NCBI GenBank assembly: GCA_046315175.1
Contig: JBKDBK010000085.1
Location: 1-7,704 of the forward strand
Source of the DNA: UBA8828 sp046315175
GTDB lineage: Bacteria; Verrucomicrobiota; Verrucomicrobiia; Opitutales; UBA953
Reading direction: 5' to 3'
Length of the DNA stretch: 7,704 nt
Position 1 is the stretch's first letter, and each line of letters starts with the position of its first letter. A model generated the notes under the pieces. That model was not told where the DNA came from. It saw only the letters and a program-made list of their open reading frames with translations, and ran no database searches. The position numbers and the translations under genes are program-made. Of this stretch, positions 1-5,695 are shown in pieces.

Positions 1-1
1 C

Positions 2-49
2 GCCTGCGAGCGGCTCGGCGCCCGCCTCTCCGAGATCTCTGGAGATTGA
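2..49 (+). CDS. Possible C-terminal end of an unidentified protein (partial, cut by window edge)
   Basis: Reading from base 2 gives fifteen codons (ACERLGARLSEISGD) and then a TGA stop at 47-49. Twelve of the fifteen codons end in G or C, as in the neighbouring genes, and the peptide looks like a normal amphipathic C-terminus. The other two plus-strand frames run on without a stop and have no such codon pattern. If real, the gene converges on the porin gene, and the terminator at 52-89 separates the two. The stretch is too short to assign any family or function, and it could be non-coding. Confidence is low for that reason. Confidence 0.3.
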   Translation, partial: ACERLGARLSEISGD

Positions 50-51
50 GC

Positions 52-89
52 AAAAAAGAAGGGGGGCGCGTCCTCTCGAACGCGCCCCC
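52..89 (-). terminator. Rho-independent terminator after the porin gene
   Basis: A perfect 10-bp GC-rich stem pairs 62-71 with 80-89 around an 8-nt loop at 72-79. On the minus strand it is followed by TTCTTTTTT (52-60), so it is oriented to end leftward transcription about 25 nt after the porin stop codon. There is no T-run on the other side (90 onward), so it is not an obvious bidirectional terminator. It is the only convincing terminator in the window and probably marks the end of the minus-strand transcription unit. Confidence 0.87.
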
Positions 90-113
90 GGGTGCTATGA
101 GCCCCTGCCGACC

Positions 114-830
114 TTAGAAGGTGCGGGACAGGGAGAAGACCAAGGCAGCCTTATCGAGGACCTTGCCGTTATAGGAAACACCCTCGTAGTCCGCATCCGA
201 GTAGGCGAGGGTGGCGGTGTAGCCGGCGACAGGGTAGGAGAGGGCGACACGGTAATCGTCGGCGTAGGTCTGCTCCCCGTTGCCGGAAGTCCAACCACCA
301 TGGAGGGTGAGGGTCAGGTTCTTGAGGACCTCGACGCTGTAGGTCAGGTCGAGGTAGCCCGTGCCGTCGGAATCCTCCAAGCCGAAGTAATCCGTCAGCG
401 AGTACGAGTAGCTCAGGGTGGCGCCAGCCGCCGAAAAGGCGAGATTGGCCTCAGTGGTGTTGTACTTGTAGGCGCCAGGGTAGTTGTAAGCGATCACGCC
501 CAACTTGGTGTCGACACCGGCTACCTTGAAGGTGAAGGAGGCATAGGTGTCGATTTCCAGAGTGTCGTTGTCGTCGTTGCTGTTAAAGTTCTGGTTGGCA
601 GCCCAGATGCCAAGGGCGAAGCCCGACGAATGGCTGAGATCGGTGCCGCCGGAAAGGGCGATCGGGTTGCTGCTGGCAATCTGGGAGACCCCGCGGAAGA
701 TGTAATCCGTGGCGAGGGCCAGGTTGTGAGTCTGCGTCCAGTCCGACTTGGCCGGAGCGGGCGCAGGTGCCGTCTGGGCGAGAGCCGAGGCGGCGAGGAG
801 GATGGGGAGGGTGTGGATGGTGTGCTTCAT
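114..830 (-). CDS. TorF-family putative porin (outer-membrane beta-barrel, TIGR02001-like)
   Basis: 238 residues, a usual length for this family. Residues 1-18 form a Sec signal peptide (short K-containing n-region, hydrophobic LPILLAASALA core, cleavage probably after ALA at 18), followed by an Ala/Pro linker. The mature N-terminus carries DYIFRGVSQ (42-50), the hallmark start of TIGR02001/TorF proteins. After it come alternating aromatic and hydrophobic beta-strands joined by Gly/Asn/Asp-rich turns, ending in SLSRTF with a terminal Phe, as expected for a BAM-inserted outer-membrane barrel. There are no cytoplasmic or enzymatic motifs. The likely role is a porin or barrel protein of unknown solute. 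An AAAGGA Shine-Dalgarno 8 nt before the ATG supports this start. The gene follows the GxxExxY gene after 97 nt and is closed by a strong terminator, so it may be read from upstream or have its own promoter. Family assignment is firm; transport specificity is unknown. Confidence 0.88.
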   Translation of the reverse strand: MKHTIHTLPILLAASALAQTAPAPAPAKSDWTQTHNLALATDYIFRGVSQIASSNPIALSGGTDLSHSSGFALGIWAANQNFNSNDDNDTLEIDTYASFTFKVAGVDTKLGVIAYNYPGAYKYNTTEANLAFSAAGATLSYSYSLTDYFGLEDSDGTGYLDLTYSVEVLKNLTLTLHGGWTSGNGEQTYADDYRVALSYPVAGYTATLAYSDADYEGVSYNGKVLDKAALVFSLSRTF

Positions 831-927
831 GGCACTGATCCTTTACCACGGCTCGTGCCAACCCCCGGAGGAGGGGTTCCTTGCGCTCAATCCGCCAAGG
901 CTCCGAAAAGCCTGCCCAAAAATCGAC
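831..927 (-). other. 97-nt spacer before the porin gene with two short hairpins
   Basis: This is the longest gap between minus-strand genes. It holds a 5-bp inverted repeat (898-902 with 909-913, 6-nt loop) just past the GxxExxY stop, and a 6-bp one (860-865 with 873-878, 7-nt loop) closer to the porin. Neither is followed by a T-run in the direction of transcription, so they do not look like rho-independent terminators. They could be leader structure, mRNA-processing or stabilising hairpins, or chance in GC-rich DNA. I could not identify a -35/-10 pair with confidence. Confidence 0.3.
839..844 (-). promoter_or_regulatory. Shine-Dalgarno site of the porin gene
   Basis: AAAGGA on the minus strand, with 8 nt between it and the ATG at 830. 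It fixes the porin start. It is one of only two clear ribosome-binding sites among the genes here, which may reflect strong expression of the porin. Confidence 0.7.
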
Positions 928-1353
928 TCAGCGGGCGGGGTCGAAGGCGATTTTCTTCCACTGCAGCTTGCCGAAGCGGAAGTTGAGCATCAACGCCATG
1001 GCCAGCTTGCTGGACTTGAGGTAGGCGATGTTCTCCGAGAAATCGGTGTCTAGGAAGCGATCGTGCGACCGGAGATCGAGCAGGATCTGGCCCTCGACCA
1101 CCGGGCCGACCTCGGCCTTGCCGACCACCTTGCCCTCGTAGGTGAACTCAAGCTCGCGCTCCGCCTCGACCTTGAGTCCCTGCTTCTTAAGCTCAATCAG
1201 CAAGGCCTTGCGATAGACGGCCAGGTCGAGCCCAGGCCCGATGGCGTTGAGCACGGTGATGGCGCATCCCGTGACCTTGTAGGCGAGGTCCTGGAGGGGG
1301 TTGGGCTGAGGCGACGAACGCGGAAGGAGGAAGCGGTCGGAATCGGAGGACAT
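928..1353 (-). CDS. GxxExxY-family protein with degenerate PD-(D/E)xK catalytic positions
   Basis: 141 residues, about the usual length plus a short polar N-terminal tail. The order of conserved blocks matches the GxxExxY family (TIGR04256, PD-(D/E)xK nuclease fold): LAYKVTGCAITVLNAIGPGL (23-42), then AVYRKALLIELKKQGLKVEAE, a Y-G-K-VVG strand, VVEGQILLDLRS (85-96), and YLKSSKLAMALMLNFRFGKL (112-131). The name-giving motif reads GLDLAVY (41-47), so the Glu is Leu44. The usual D..(x)n..ExK aligns to Gly83 and DLR (93-95), and the usual Gln before the YL block is Glu108. The fold looks intact but the nuclease residues look lost, which is inference from remembered family motifs. The ATG at 1353 was chosen because an upstream extension would run backwards through glgA in a shadow frame. 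It lies 46 nt after glgA with no clear Shine-Dalgarno. The family's biological role is poorly known. Confidence 0.85.
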   Translation of the reverse strand: MSSDSDRFLLPRSSPQPNPLQDLAYKVTGCAITVLNAIGPGLDLAVYRKALLIELKKQGLKVEAERELEFTYEGKVVGKAEVGPVVEGQILLDLRSHDRFLDTDFSENIAYLKSSKLAMALMLNFRFGKLQWKKIAFDPAR

Positions 1354-1399
1354 GGTCGGTGCTCGAATGCGGTCTTCAAAAACCGTCTCGGCGTCCGAA

Positions 1400-2932
1400 T
1401 CAAGCCTTCCGAGATGCCTTGGCGGATGTCGTGCCCGTCTTGTCAGGCGTCCCGACGGGGGAGACGCCGGGCGCCTTGGCCGGGGCGAACGCCTGCAGCC
1501 GCTGCCGAACCGCCTCGGCATAGCACAGGGCGTAGCGCTCCGCTGCCCTCGACCAGGGGAATTCCCGGCGCATCGCACGGGTGCGCATGGCCTCGAACTC
1601 CCGCGGGTGGCGGTGGCGGAGCTCAAGAGCCTGACCGAGCGCCCAGGCGATGGCGGCGCTGTCGGCATGCTCGAAGACGATGCCGGTGGCGTCGGTCGCT
1701 CCCGGCGTCCAGGGATCGACGGTGTCGGCCAAGCCGCCGGTCCTTCGGACGATGGGCAGGGTGCCGTACGCCATTGAGTAGAGCTGGTTCAGGCCGCAGG
1801 GCTCGAATCGGCTGGGCATCAGGAAGAAGTCGGCTCCCGCCTCGATCCGATGCGACAGGCGGTTGTCATAGCCGATCCTGACCGCGGCGGCGCCCGGGTG
1901 TGCGGAGGCGAGGCCGAGATAGGCCTGCTCGAGCGCGGGATCGCCGCTTCCGAGCAGGGCAAGCTGCAGCTGGCCCGCGCGAATGCGGGCTCGGAGCGGT
2001 TCCAGGGCCAGGTCGAGACCCTTCTGCTCCCAAAGGCGAGCCACCACGCCGACCAGCGGGACACCGGGGTCGGGCTCGAGCCCGAGCTCCGACTGCAGGG
2101 CCGCCTTGCAGGCGGCCTTTCCCGAGGGTTCGGACGCCGAGTAGCGCGCGGGGAGATGGGGGTCGCGGGCGGGATTCCAGTCGTCGGTGTCGACCCCGTT
2201 CAGGATGCCCTCGAGGTCCGACTGTCGGTGGCGAATCACCGGATCAAGGCCGAAGCCCTGGGCGGGACCCGCGATTTCCCGGGCGTAGGTGGGGCTGACG
2301 GTGGTCAGCCGGGTGGCATGATAGAGCCCGCCCTTGAGGAAGTTGATGCCGCCCAGGCATTCCAGGTTGTCCTCGGTGACGACCCAATCGGGAAGGCCGA
2401 GGTAGGCTGCGATGTCCTTCCCGTGCAGGCCCTGGTGCTGGAGATTGTGGATGGTCAGGACGCTGGCCGCGGTCCCGAGCGGGGTCTCCCGCAGGACGGT
2501 GTTGAGGAGGACGGGAGCCAGCGCGACCGTCCAGTCGTGGCAATGGACGACGTCCGGAATCCAGCCGTCGGCGAGGCAAAGGTCCAATCCGGCGCGCGCG
2601 AGGAACGCGGCGCGGCGCCCCGCCGACGCGGGGTCCCCGTAGATCTCGCGTCCGCCGTAGAGACCGTCATGCTCGATGAAGAGGGCGACGAACCCGTGCG
2701 CGCCGGACGAGCGTCGCACGCGGCAGGTCGCCGCGGGGTGAACCCCGACGTCCAATTGCTCCCGGTGGCAGGGGAGCGACTCGCGCCCCGGGATGGAGCC
2801 GTGGAGGGGGGTGACGACCCTCACCTCGTGCCCGGCCAAGGCGAGGGCCTTGGCAAGGGCGGCGGTGGCGTCGCCGAGACCTCCCGACTTCGACCACGGG
2901 GCCAGCTCGGGCGTCAGGTGCAGGACGCGCAT
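1400..2932 (-). CDS. glgA: Glycogen (starch) synthase, ADP-glucose type, GT5 family
   Basis: 510 residues. Transfers glucose from ADP-glucose to the non-reducing end of an alpha-1,4-glucan in the cytoplasm, the committed chain-elongation step of glycogen synthesis. The N-terminal Rossmann half begins MRVLHLTPELAPWSKSGGLGD; Lys15 in KSGGLGD is the ADP-glucose-binding Lys of the family. HCHDW (130-134) and TIHNLQHQG (160-168) follow. The C-terminal GT-B half has ARLWEQKG (298-305; Arg299, Lys304) and SRFEPCGLNQLYSMAYGTLP (374-393) with the catalytic Glu377 and Cys379, then RRTGGLADTV. All key residues are present, so it should be active. Bacterial enzymes are usually near 480 residues; the extra 25-30 are a low-complexity Ala/Pro/Lys/Thr tail. 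The start overlaps the exosortase stop by 1 nt (TGATG), with AAGGTG 8 nt upstream, implying translational coupling. No other glycogen genes are in the window. Confidence 0.95.
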   Translation of the reverse strand: MRVLHLTPELAPWSKSGGLGDATAALAKALALAGHEVRVVTPLHGSIPGRESLPCHREQLDVGVHPAATCRVRRSSGAHGFVALFIEHDGLYGGREIYGDPASAGRRAAFLARAGLDLCLADGWIPDVVHCHDWTVALAPVLLNTVLRETPLGTAASVLTIHNLQHQGLHGKDIAAYLGLPDWVVTEDNLECLGGINFLKGGLYHATRLTTVSPTYAREIAGPAQGFGLDPVIRHRQSDLEGILNGVDTDDWNPARDPHLPARYSASEPSGKAACKAALQSELGLEPDPGVPLVGVVARLWEQKGLDLALEPLRARIRAGQLQLALLGSGDPALEQAYLGLASAHPGAAAVRIGYDNRLSHRIEAGADFFLMPSRFEPCGLNQLYSMAYGTLPIVRRTGGLADTVDPWTPGATDATGIVFEHADSAAIAWALGQALELRHRHPREFEAMRTRAMRREFPWSRAAERYALCYAEAVRQRLQAFAPAKAPGVSPVGTPDKTGTTSAKASRKA

Positions 2933-3948
2933 CAGGCTCGCACCTTGCCCAGCCGGTTGACCAGCGGCACGAAGGCCAGCAGGACCAGGAAGGCGCCCGC
3001 CATGGCGACGTTGCCGGCCAGGTCATGGACCGTCCCGAGCGCCGAGAAACCCTCCATGCCGGGCTCAAGGCCGGCGAAGTCGCGATCGATAGCCGCCGAG
3101 CCGTGCTTGCCGGCATAGAGGGACAGGTAGGTGTTGCGCCCGACGTTGAGGACGATCGCCGCCAGGCCGGCGGAGGCGATGAGAAGCGCGCGGCGGATCA
3201 GGGCTCCGGGGAACCCGCCCTCGACCCACAGGGAGCCCAGGAAGGCGCCGACGAAGACGCAGGCCGAGAGGGAGCGGATGCCCGAGCAGGCGTCGGCAAT
3301 GCCCACCTGCTGGCCGTTCTCGAAGACGATGATGTTGCCGCGGACGATGATCTCGTGGTCCGTCACCCGCAGCACGCCCGCGACAAACTCGGTGACAAAG
3401 GCCAGGAGGGGGCCCTTGACCTGGTTGTCCACGAGGTAAAGGAAGGGGCCGGAGACAATCCAGATGGCCGCGGGGAAGAGCAGCAGGCCGAGGGCCCTCC
3501 ATCGCGCGGTCCCCGAGGGGGCGGCGCCGCCGGGCGCGGCGACGGCGAGGAATCCGAAGCCGAGAATCGACCCCATCAGCCCGAAGGCCACCGCCATCGT
3601 GGCGACGACGCCCGTGCCGAAGACGGCTCGGCCGGCCGCGCCCAGCGAGAAGGTCGCCAGGCACAGCAGCGTCAGGGCGAGCGCAAGGCGCCTCAGCCAG
3701 GCGGGCGCGTCGGGGCCGGCTGGCGCCTGGCCCGACAGCAGGGGCGCCAGCTGGGGCCATCGGTCCCACAGGACATAGAGCGAGAAGGCCGGGACGAGGT
3801 AGCCGAAGGTATAATCCTCCTTCGTGCTCCAGATGGCCCATTGGTCCCAGGTCGCGAATCCCATCATCGCGAGGGACAGCACGGCCAAGCCGACCGTCTC
3901 CGGGGGGAGCGCGCTCGCGCTCGTCTTCTCCGTTGCGCCTTCCTCCAT
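2932..3948 (-). CDS. Exosortase/archaeosortase-family membrane transpeptidase
   Basis: 338 residues, polytopic, with about eight or nine hydrophobic segments (roughly 17-40, 47-62, 85-105, 112-137, 150-173, 180-195, 220-245, 250-272, 308-330). Exosortases are inner-membrane enzymes thought to cut PEP-CTERM-type C-terminal sorting signals and pass the protein on to the cell surface. Family marks: YTFGYLVPAFSLYVLWDRW (46-64) matches the conserved early loop; VGIADACSGIRSL (215-227) holds the presumed nucleophile Cys221; LNVGRNTYLSL (267-277) holds the conserved Arg271; VHDLAGN (307-313) supplies the usual third residue, His308. There is no fused EpsI domain after the last helix, and no subtype could be assigned. 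The stretch from Arg271 to His308 is fairly long. The ATG lies 2 nt after the upstream ATPase stop with no clear Shine-Dalgarno, and the stop overlaps the glgA start. No PEP-CTERM substrate or exopolysaccharide glycosyltransferase cluster is visible, so its substrates must lie elsewhere. Confidence 0.9.
   Translation of the reverse strand: MEEGATEKTSASALPPETVGLAVLSLAMMGFATWDQWAIWSTKEDYTFGYLVPAFSLYVLWDRWPQLAPLLSGQAPAGPDAPAWLRRLALALTLLCLATFSLGAAGRAVFGTGVVATMAVAFGLMGSILGFGFLAVAAPGGAAPSGTARWRALGLLLFPAAIWIVSGPFLYLVDNQVKGPLLAFVTEFVAGVLRVTDHEIIVRGNIIVFENGQQVGIADACSGIRSLSACVFVGAFLGSLWVEGGFPGALIRRALLIASAGLAAIVLNVGRNTYLSLYAGKHGSAAIDRDFAGLEPGMEGFSALGTVHDLAGNVAMAGAFLVLLAFVPLVNRLGKVRA
2941..2946 (-). promoter_or_regulatory. 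Shine-Dalgarno site of glgA inside the exosortase gene
   Basis: AAGGTG on the minus strand, 8 nt before the glgA ATG at 2932 and within the last codons of the exosortase gene. With the TGATG stop/start overlap, it supports this glgA start and coupled translation of the two genes. Confidence 0.6.
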
Positions 3949-3950
3949 GG

Positions 3951-4745
3951 TCAGAACTTGGGCACCGCCTCGAGGAGGGTGCGGGTGTACGGGTGGGCGG
4001 GGGAGCCGAGGATTCGCTCGGGCGAGCCTTGCTCGACCACGACGCCCCGCTCCATCACAAGGATATGGTGGCTGATGTGCTCCACGACCGCCAGGTCGTG
4101 GGCGATGAAGAGGTAGGCCACGCCGAGCTCCTCCTGCAGGTCCTGGAGCAGGTTGACCACGGACGCCTGCACCGAGACGTCGAGCGCCGAGACAGGCTCG
4201 TCGCAGACAATCAGCTCGGGCTGGACGGCGAGGGCGCGGGCGATGCCGATGCGCTGGCGCTGCCCGCCGGAGAACTCGTGCGGGTGGCGCCTCATCTGGT
4301 CGGGGCTCAGGCCGACCTTCCGGAGAAGGTCGGCGCAGCGGGCCTCGCGGTCGGAGCGGCTCATCGCGGGGAAGTGGATTTCCAGCGGCTCGGAGAGGAT
4401 GGCGAGGATGTCGGCCCGGGGATTGAGGGAGCCGTAGGGATCCTGGAAGACCATCTGCACCTTCTTGCGCCAGGGCAGGAACTCACGGTTGCCCAGCGGG
4501 GCGATGTCGAGCCCTTCCCAGAGGATTTGCCCGGAGGTCACCGGGGCCAGCTTGACGATGGCGCGGCCGGTGGTCGTCTTGCCCGAGCCGGACTCGCCGA
4601 CCAGGCCGACCGTCTTTCCGCGGGGAATGGAGAAGCTGACCCCGTCGACCGCCCGGACGGGCTCGAGCTTCCGGAACCAGCCGGCTCCGGGGCGGGGATA
4701 GTGAACGCGGAGGTCGCGGACCTCGAGCAGGGATTGGTCGCTCAT
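3951..4745 (-). CDS. Peptide-type ABC transporter ATP-binding protein, OppF/DppF-like (short C-terminus)
   Basis: 264 residues. Hydrolyses ATP on the cytoplasmic face to power uptake of peptides, nickel or similar solutes, normally as a heterodimer with an OppD/DppD partner. The nucleotide-binding domain is complete: Walker A GESGSGKTT (50-58), Q-loop Gln101 in MVFQDPYGSLNPR, signature SGGQRQR (159-165), Walker B LIVCDEP (178-184) with SALD following, and H-loop His216 in IAHD. The DPYGSLNPR sequence and the ending SPAHPYTRTLLEAVP are typical of the OppF/DppF group. The protein stops at AVPKF, where many relatives carry on into an oligopeptide-transporter C-terminal domain (oligo_HPY) of roughly 50 residues; the exosortase begins 2 nt later, so no lost tail follows. 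The start overlaps the OppD-like stop by 4 nt (ATGA). No permease or binding protein is nearby, so substrate cannot be assigned. Confidence 0.93.
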   Translation of the reverse strand: MSDQSLLEVRDLRVHYPRPGAGWFRKLEPVRAVDGVSFSIPRGKTVGLVGESGSGKTTTGRAIVKLAPVTSGQILWEGLDIAPLGNREFLPWRKKVQMVFQDPYGSLNPRADILAILSEPLEIHFPAMSRSDREARCADLLRKVGLSPDQMRRHPHEFSGGQRQRIGIARALAVQPELIVCDEPVSALDVSVQASVVNLLQDLQEELGVAYLFIAHDLAVVEHISHHILVMERGVVVEQGSPERILGSPAHPYTRTLLEAVPKF

Positions 4746-5602
4746 GCGGAGGGGGAGGATTCCCGCAGGCTATCCTCGAGGGTGGGCAGTCGGCGGCGGC
4801 GCTGCCCAAGGCGCGGGATGCAGCCGATGAGCCCGCGGGTGTAGGGGTGGCTAGGGTTGGCCATGACCTGGGAGACCGGGCCTTGCTCGACGACCTTGCC
4901 GCGGTGCATGACCAGGACGTTGTCCGCCAGGTTGGCGACAATCCCGAAGTTGTGGGTGATGAGAAGGATGCTCATGCCGCGCTCGCGCCGGATTCTCGCG
5001 AGCAGCTCCATGATCTGCTTCTGGATGGTCACGTCCAGGGCGGTGGTGGGCTCGTCGGCGACGAGCAGGCGGGGTTGGCAGGCGAGCGCCATCGCGATCA
5101 TGGCGCGCTGGAGCATGCCGCCCGAGAGCTCGTGCGGGTAGGAGTCGGCGACGCGGCCCGGCTCGCGGATGCCCACGGCGTCGAGCGAGGCCTCCACCTC
5201 GGCGCGAACCGCGGACCTCGGCATCGACGTCCGATGGGTCCGGATGGCCTCGGCGATCTGGAACCCGACGGTGTAGACCGGGTTCATCGAGGTGCCGGGC
5301 TCCTGGAAGATGTAGGCGATGCGACCTCCGCGGACCTGGGTCATCTCCCGGTCGGGCAGGCCGATCAGCTCGCGACCCTCGAGCAGGGCCGAGCCGGAGA
5401 CCCGGCAGGCGGGCTCGGGCGGGAGCAGCCGGGTCAGGGCGAGGGACGAGACGGATTTGCCCGAGCCGGACTCCCCGACCACGGCGAGGATCTCGCCCTC
5501 GGCCAGGTCGAAGCTGACCCCGGTCGAGGCAACGGTTTCCGAGCCGCCGGAACGGAAGTGGACGGAGAGGTCGCGCACGCGGAGCAGGGGGGAGGCGGAC
5601 AT
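4742..5602 (-). CDS. Peptide-type ABC transporter ATP-binding protein, OppD/DppD-like
   Basis: 286 residues and first gene of the minus-strand cluster. Cytoplasmic ATPase half that pairs with the OppF-like protein encoded next. Walker A GESGSGKS (43-50), Q-loop Gln100 in YIFQEPGTSMNPV, signature LSGGMLQR (159-166), Walker B LLVADEP (179-185) followed by TTALD, and H-loop His217. FQEPGTSMNPV and MIAMALACQPRLLVADEPTT are typical of OppD/DppD. Two small departures from the common pattern are Leu in place of the usual Arg in the signature (GGMLQR) and THN where THD is usual; neither removes a catalytic residue. The end has LPTL, the beginning of the oligo_HPY domain, but lacks its Cys-containing remainder. 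The ATG at 5602 places the first beta-strand (LLRVRDLSVHF) at the normal distance; the open frame upstream is only the antisense of mutS. No Shine-Dalgarno precedes it. Permease partners are absent from the window. Confidence 0.92.
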   Translation of the reverse strand: MSASPLLRVRDLSVHFRSGGSETVASTGVSFDLAEGEILAVVGESGSGKSVSSLALTRLLPPEPACRVSGSALLEGRELIGLPDREMTQVRGGRIAYIFQEPGTSMNPVYTVGFQIAEAIRTHRTSMPRSAVRAEVEASLDAVGIREPGRVADSYPHELSGGMLQRAMIAMALACQPRLLVADEPTTALDVTIQKQIMELLARIRRERGMSILLITHNFGIVANLADNVLVMHRGKVVEQGPVSQVMANPSHPYTRGLIGCIPRLGQRRRRLPTLEDSLRESSPSA

Positions 5603-5695
5603 CGGGTCGACCGTAGGGGTGAGGCGGGGCTTGGCAAGGAGATGTGGGCGGGTTCGCCGTTGCGTGGGAGCCGCGGAACCCTTCCATCCACGGCG
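5603..5695. promoter_or_regulatory. Divergent intergenic region between the ABC-transporter cluster and mutS
   Basis: These 93 nt must hold the promoters of both divergent units if mutS starts at 5696. On the minus strand, TTGCCA (5632-5637), a 16-nt spacer and TACGGT (5610-5615) make a weak sigma70-like pair; transcription would then begin almost at the ATG at 5602, giving a leaderless mRNA, which fits the absence of a Shine-Dalgarno. On the plus strand TTGGCA (5631-5636) resembles a -35 box but has no matching -10. AAGGAG (5636-5641) abuts an in-frame ATG at 5642. The promoter role of the region is deduced from gene orientation; individual boxes are uncertain. Confidence 0.45.

Noticed and set aside
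114..140. Porin C-terminus considered as an exosortase substrate signal
   Set aside because: It ends SLSRTF after an amphipathic beta-strand, the usual barrel ending, without a hydrophobic helix or basic cluster.
1378..1391. Terminator-like CCG-AGA-CGG followed by TTTTT between glgA and the GxxExxY gene
   Set aside because: The stem is only 3 bp, too weak for a rho-independent terminator; likely chance.
1354..1668. N-terminal extension of the GxxExxY protein upstream of 1353
   Set aside because: The extension is Arg/Pro/Ser-rich and lies over the 3' end of glgA in another frame; the family homology begins after the ATG at 1353.
3951..3953. Frameshift truncating the OppF-like protein
   Set aside because: The exosortase starts 2 nt after the stop with its own intact frame, so there is no room for a lost C-terminal tail; the short form appears genuine.
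300..4844. Long plus-strand frames opposite the porin, glgA, exosortase and OppF-like genes
   Set aside because: Composition typical of antisense frames of high-GC genes, and no domains. The minus-strand proteins have intact motifs throughout.
5651..5680. Inverted repeat GGTTC/GAACC upstream of mutS
   Set aside because: 5-bp stem with a 20-nt loop, not above chance in this composition and with no known operator match.
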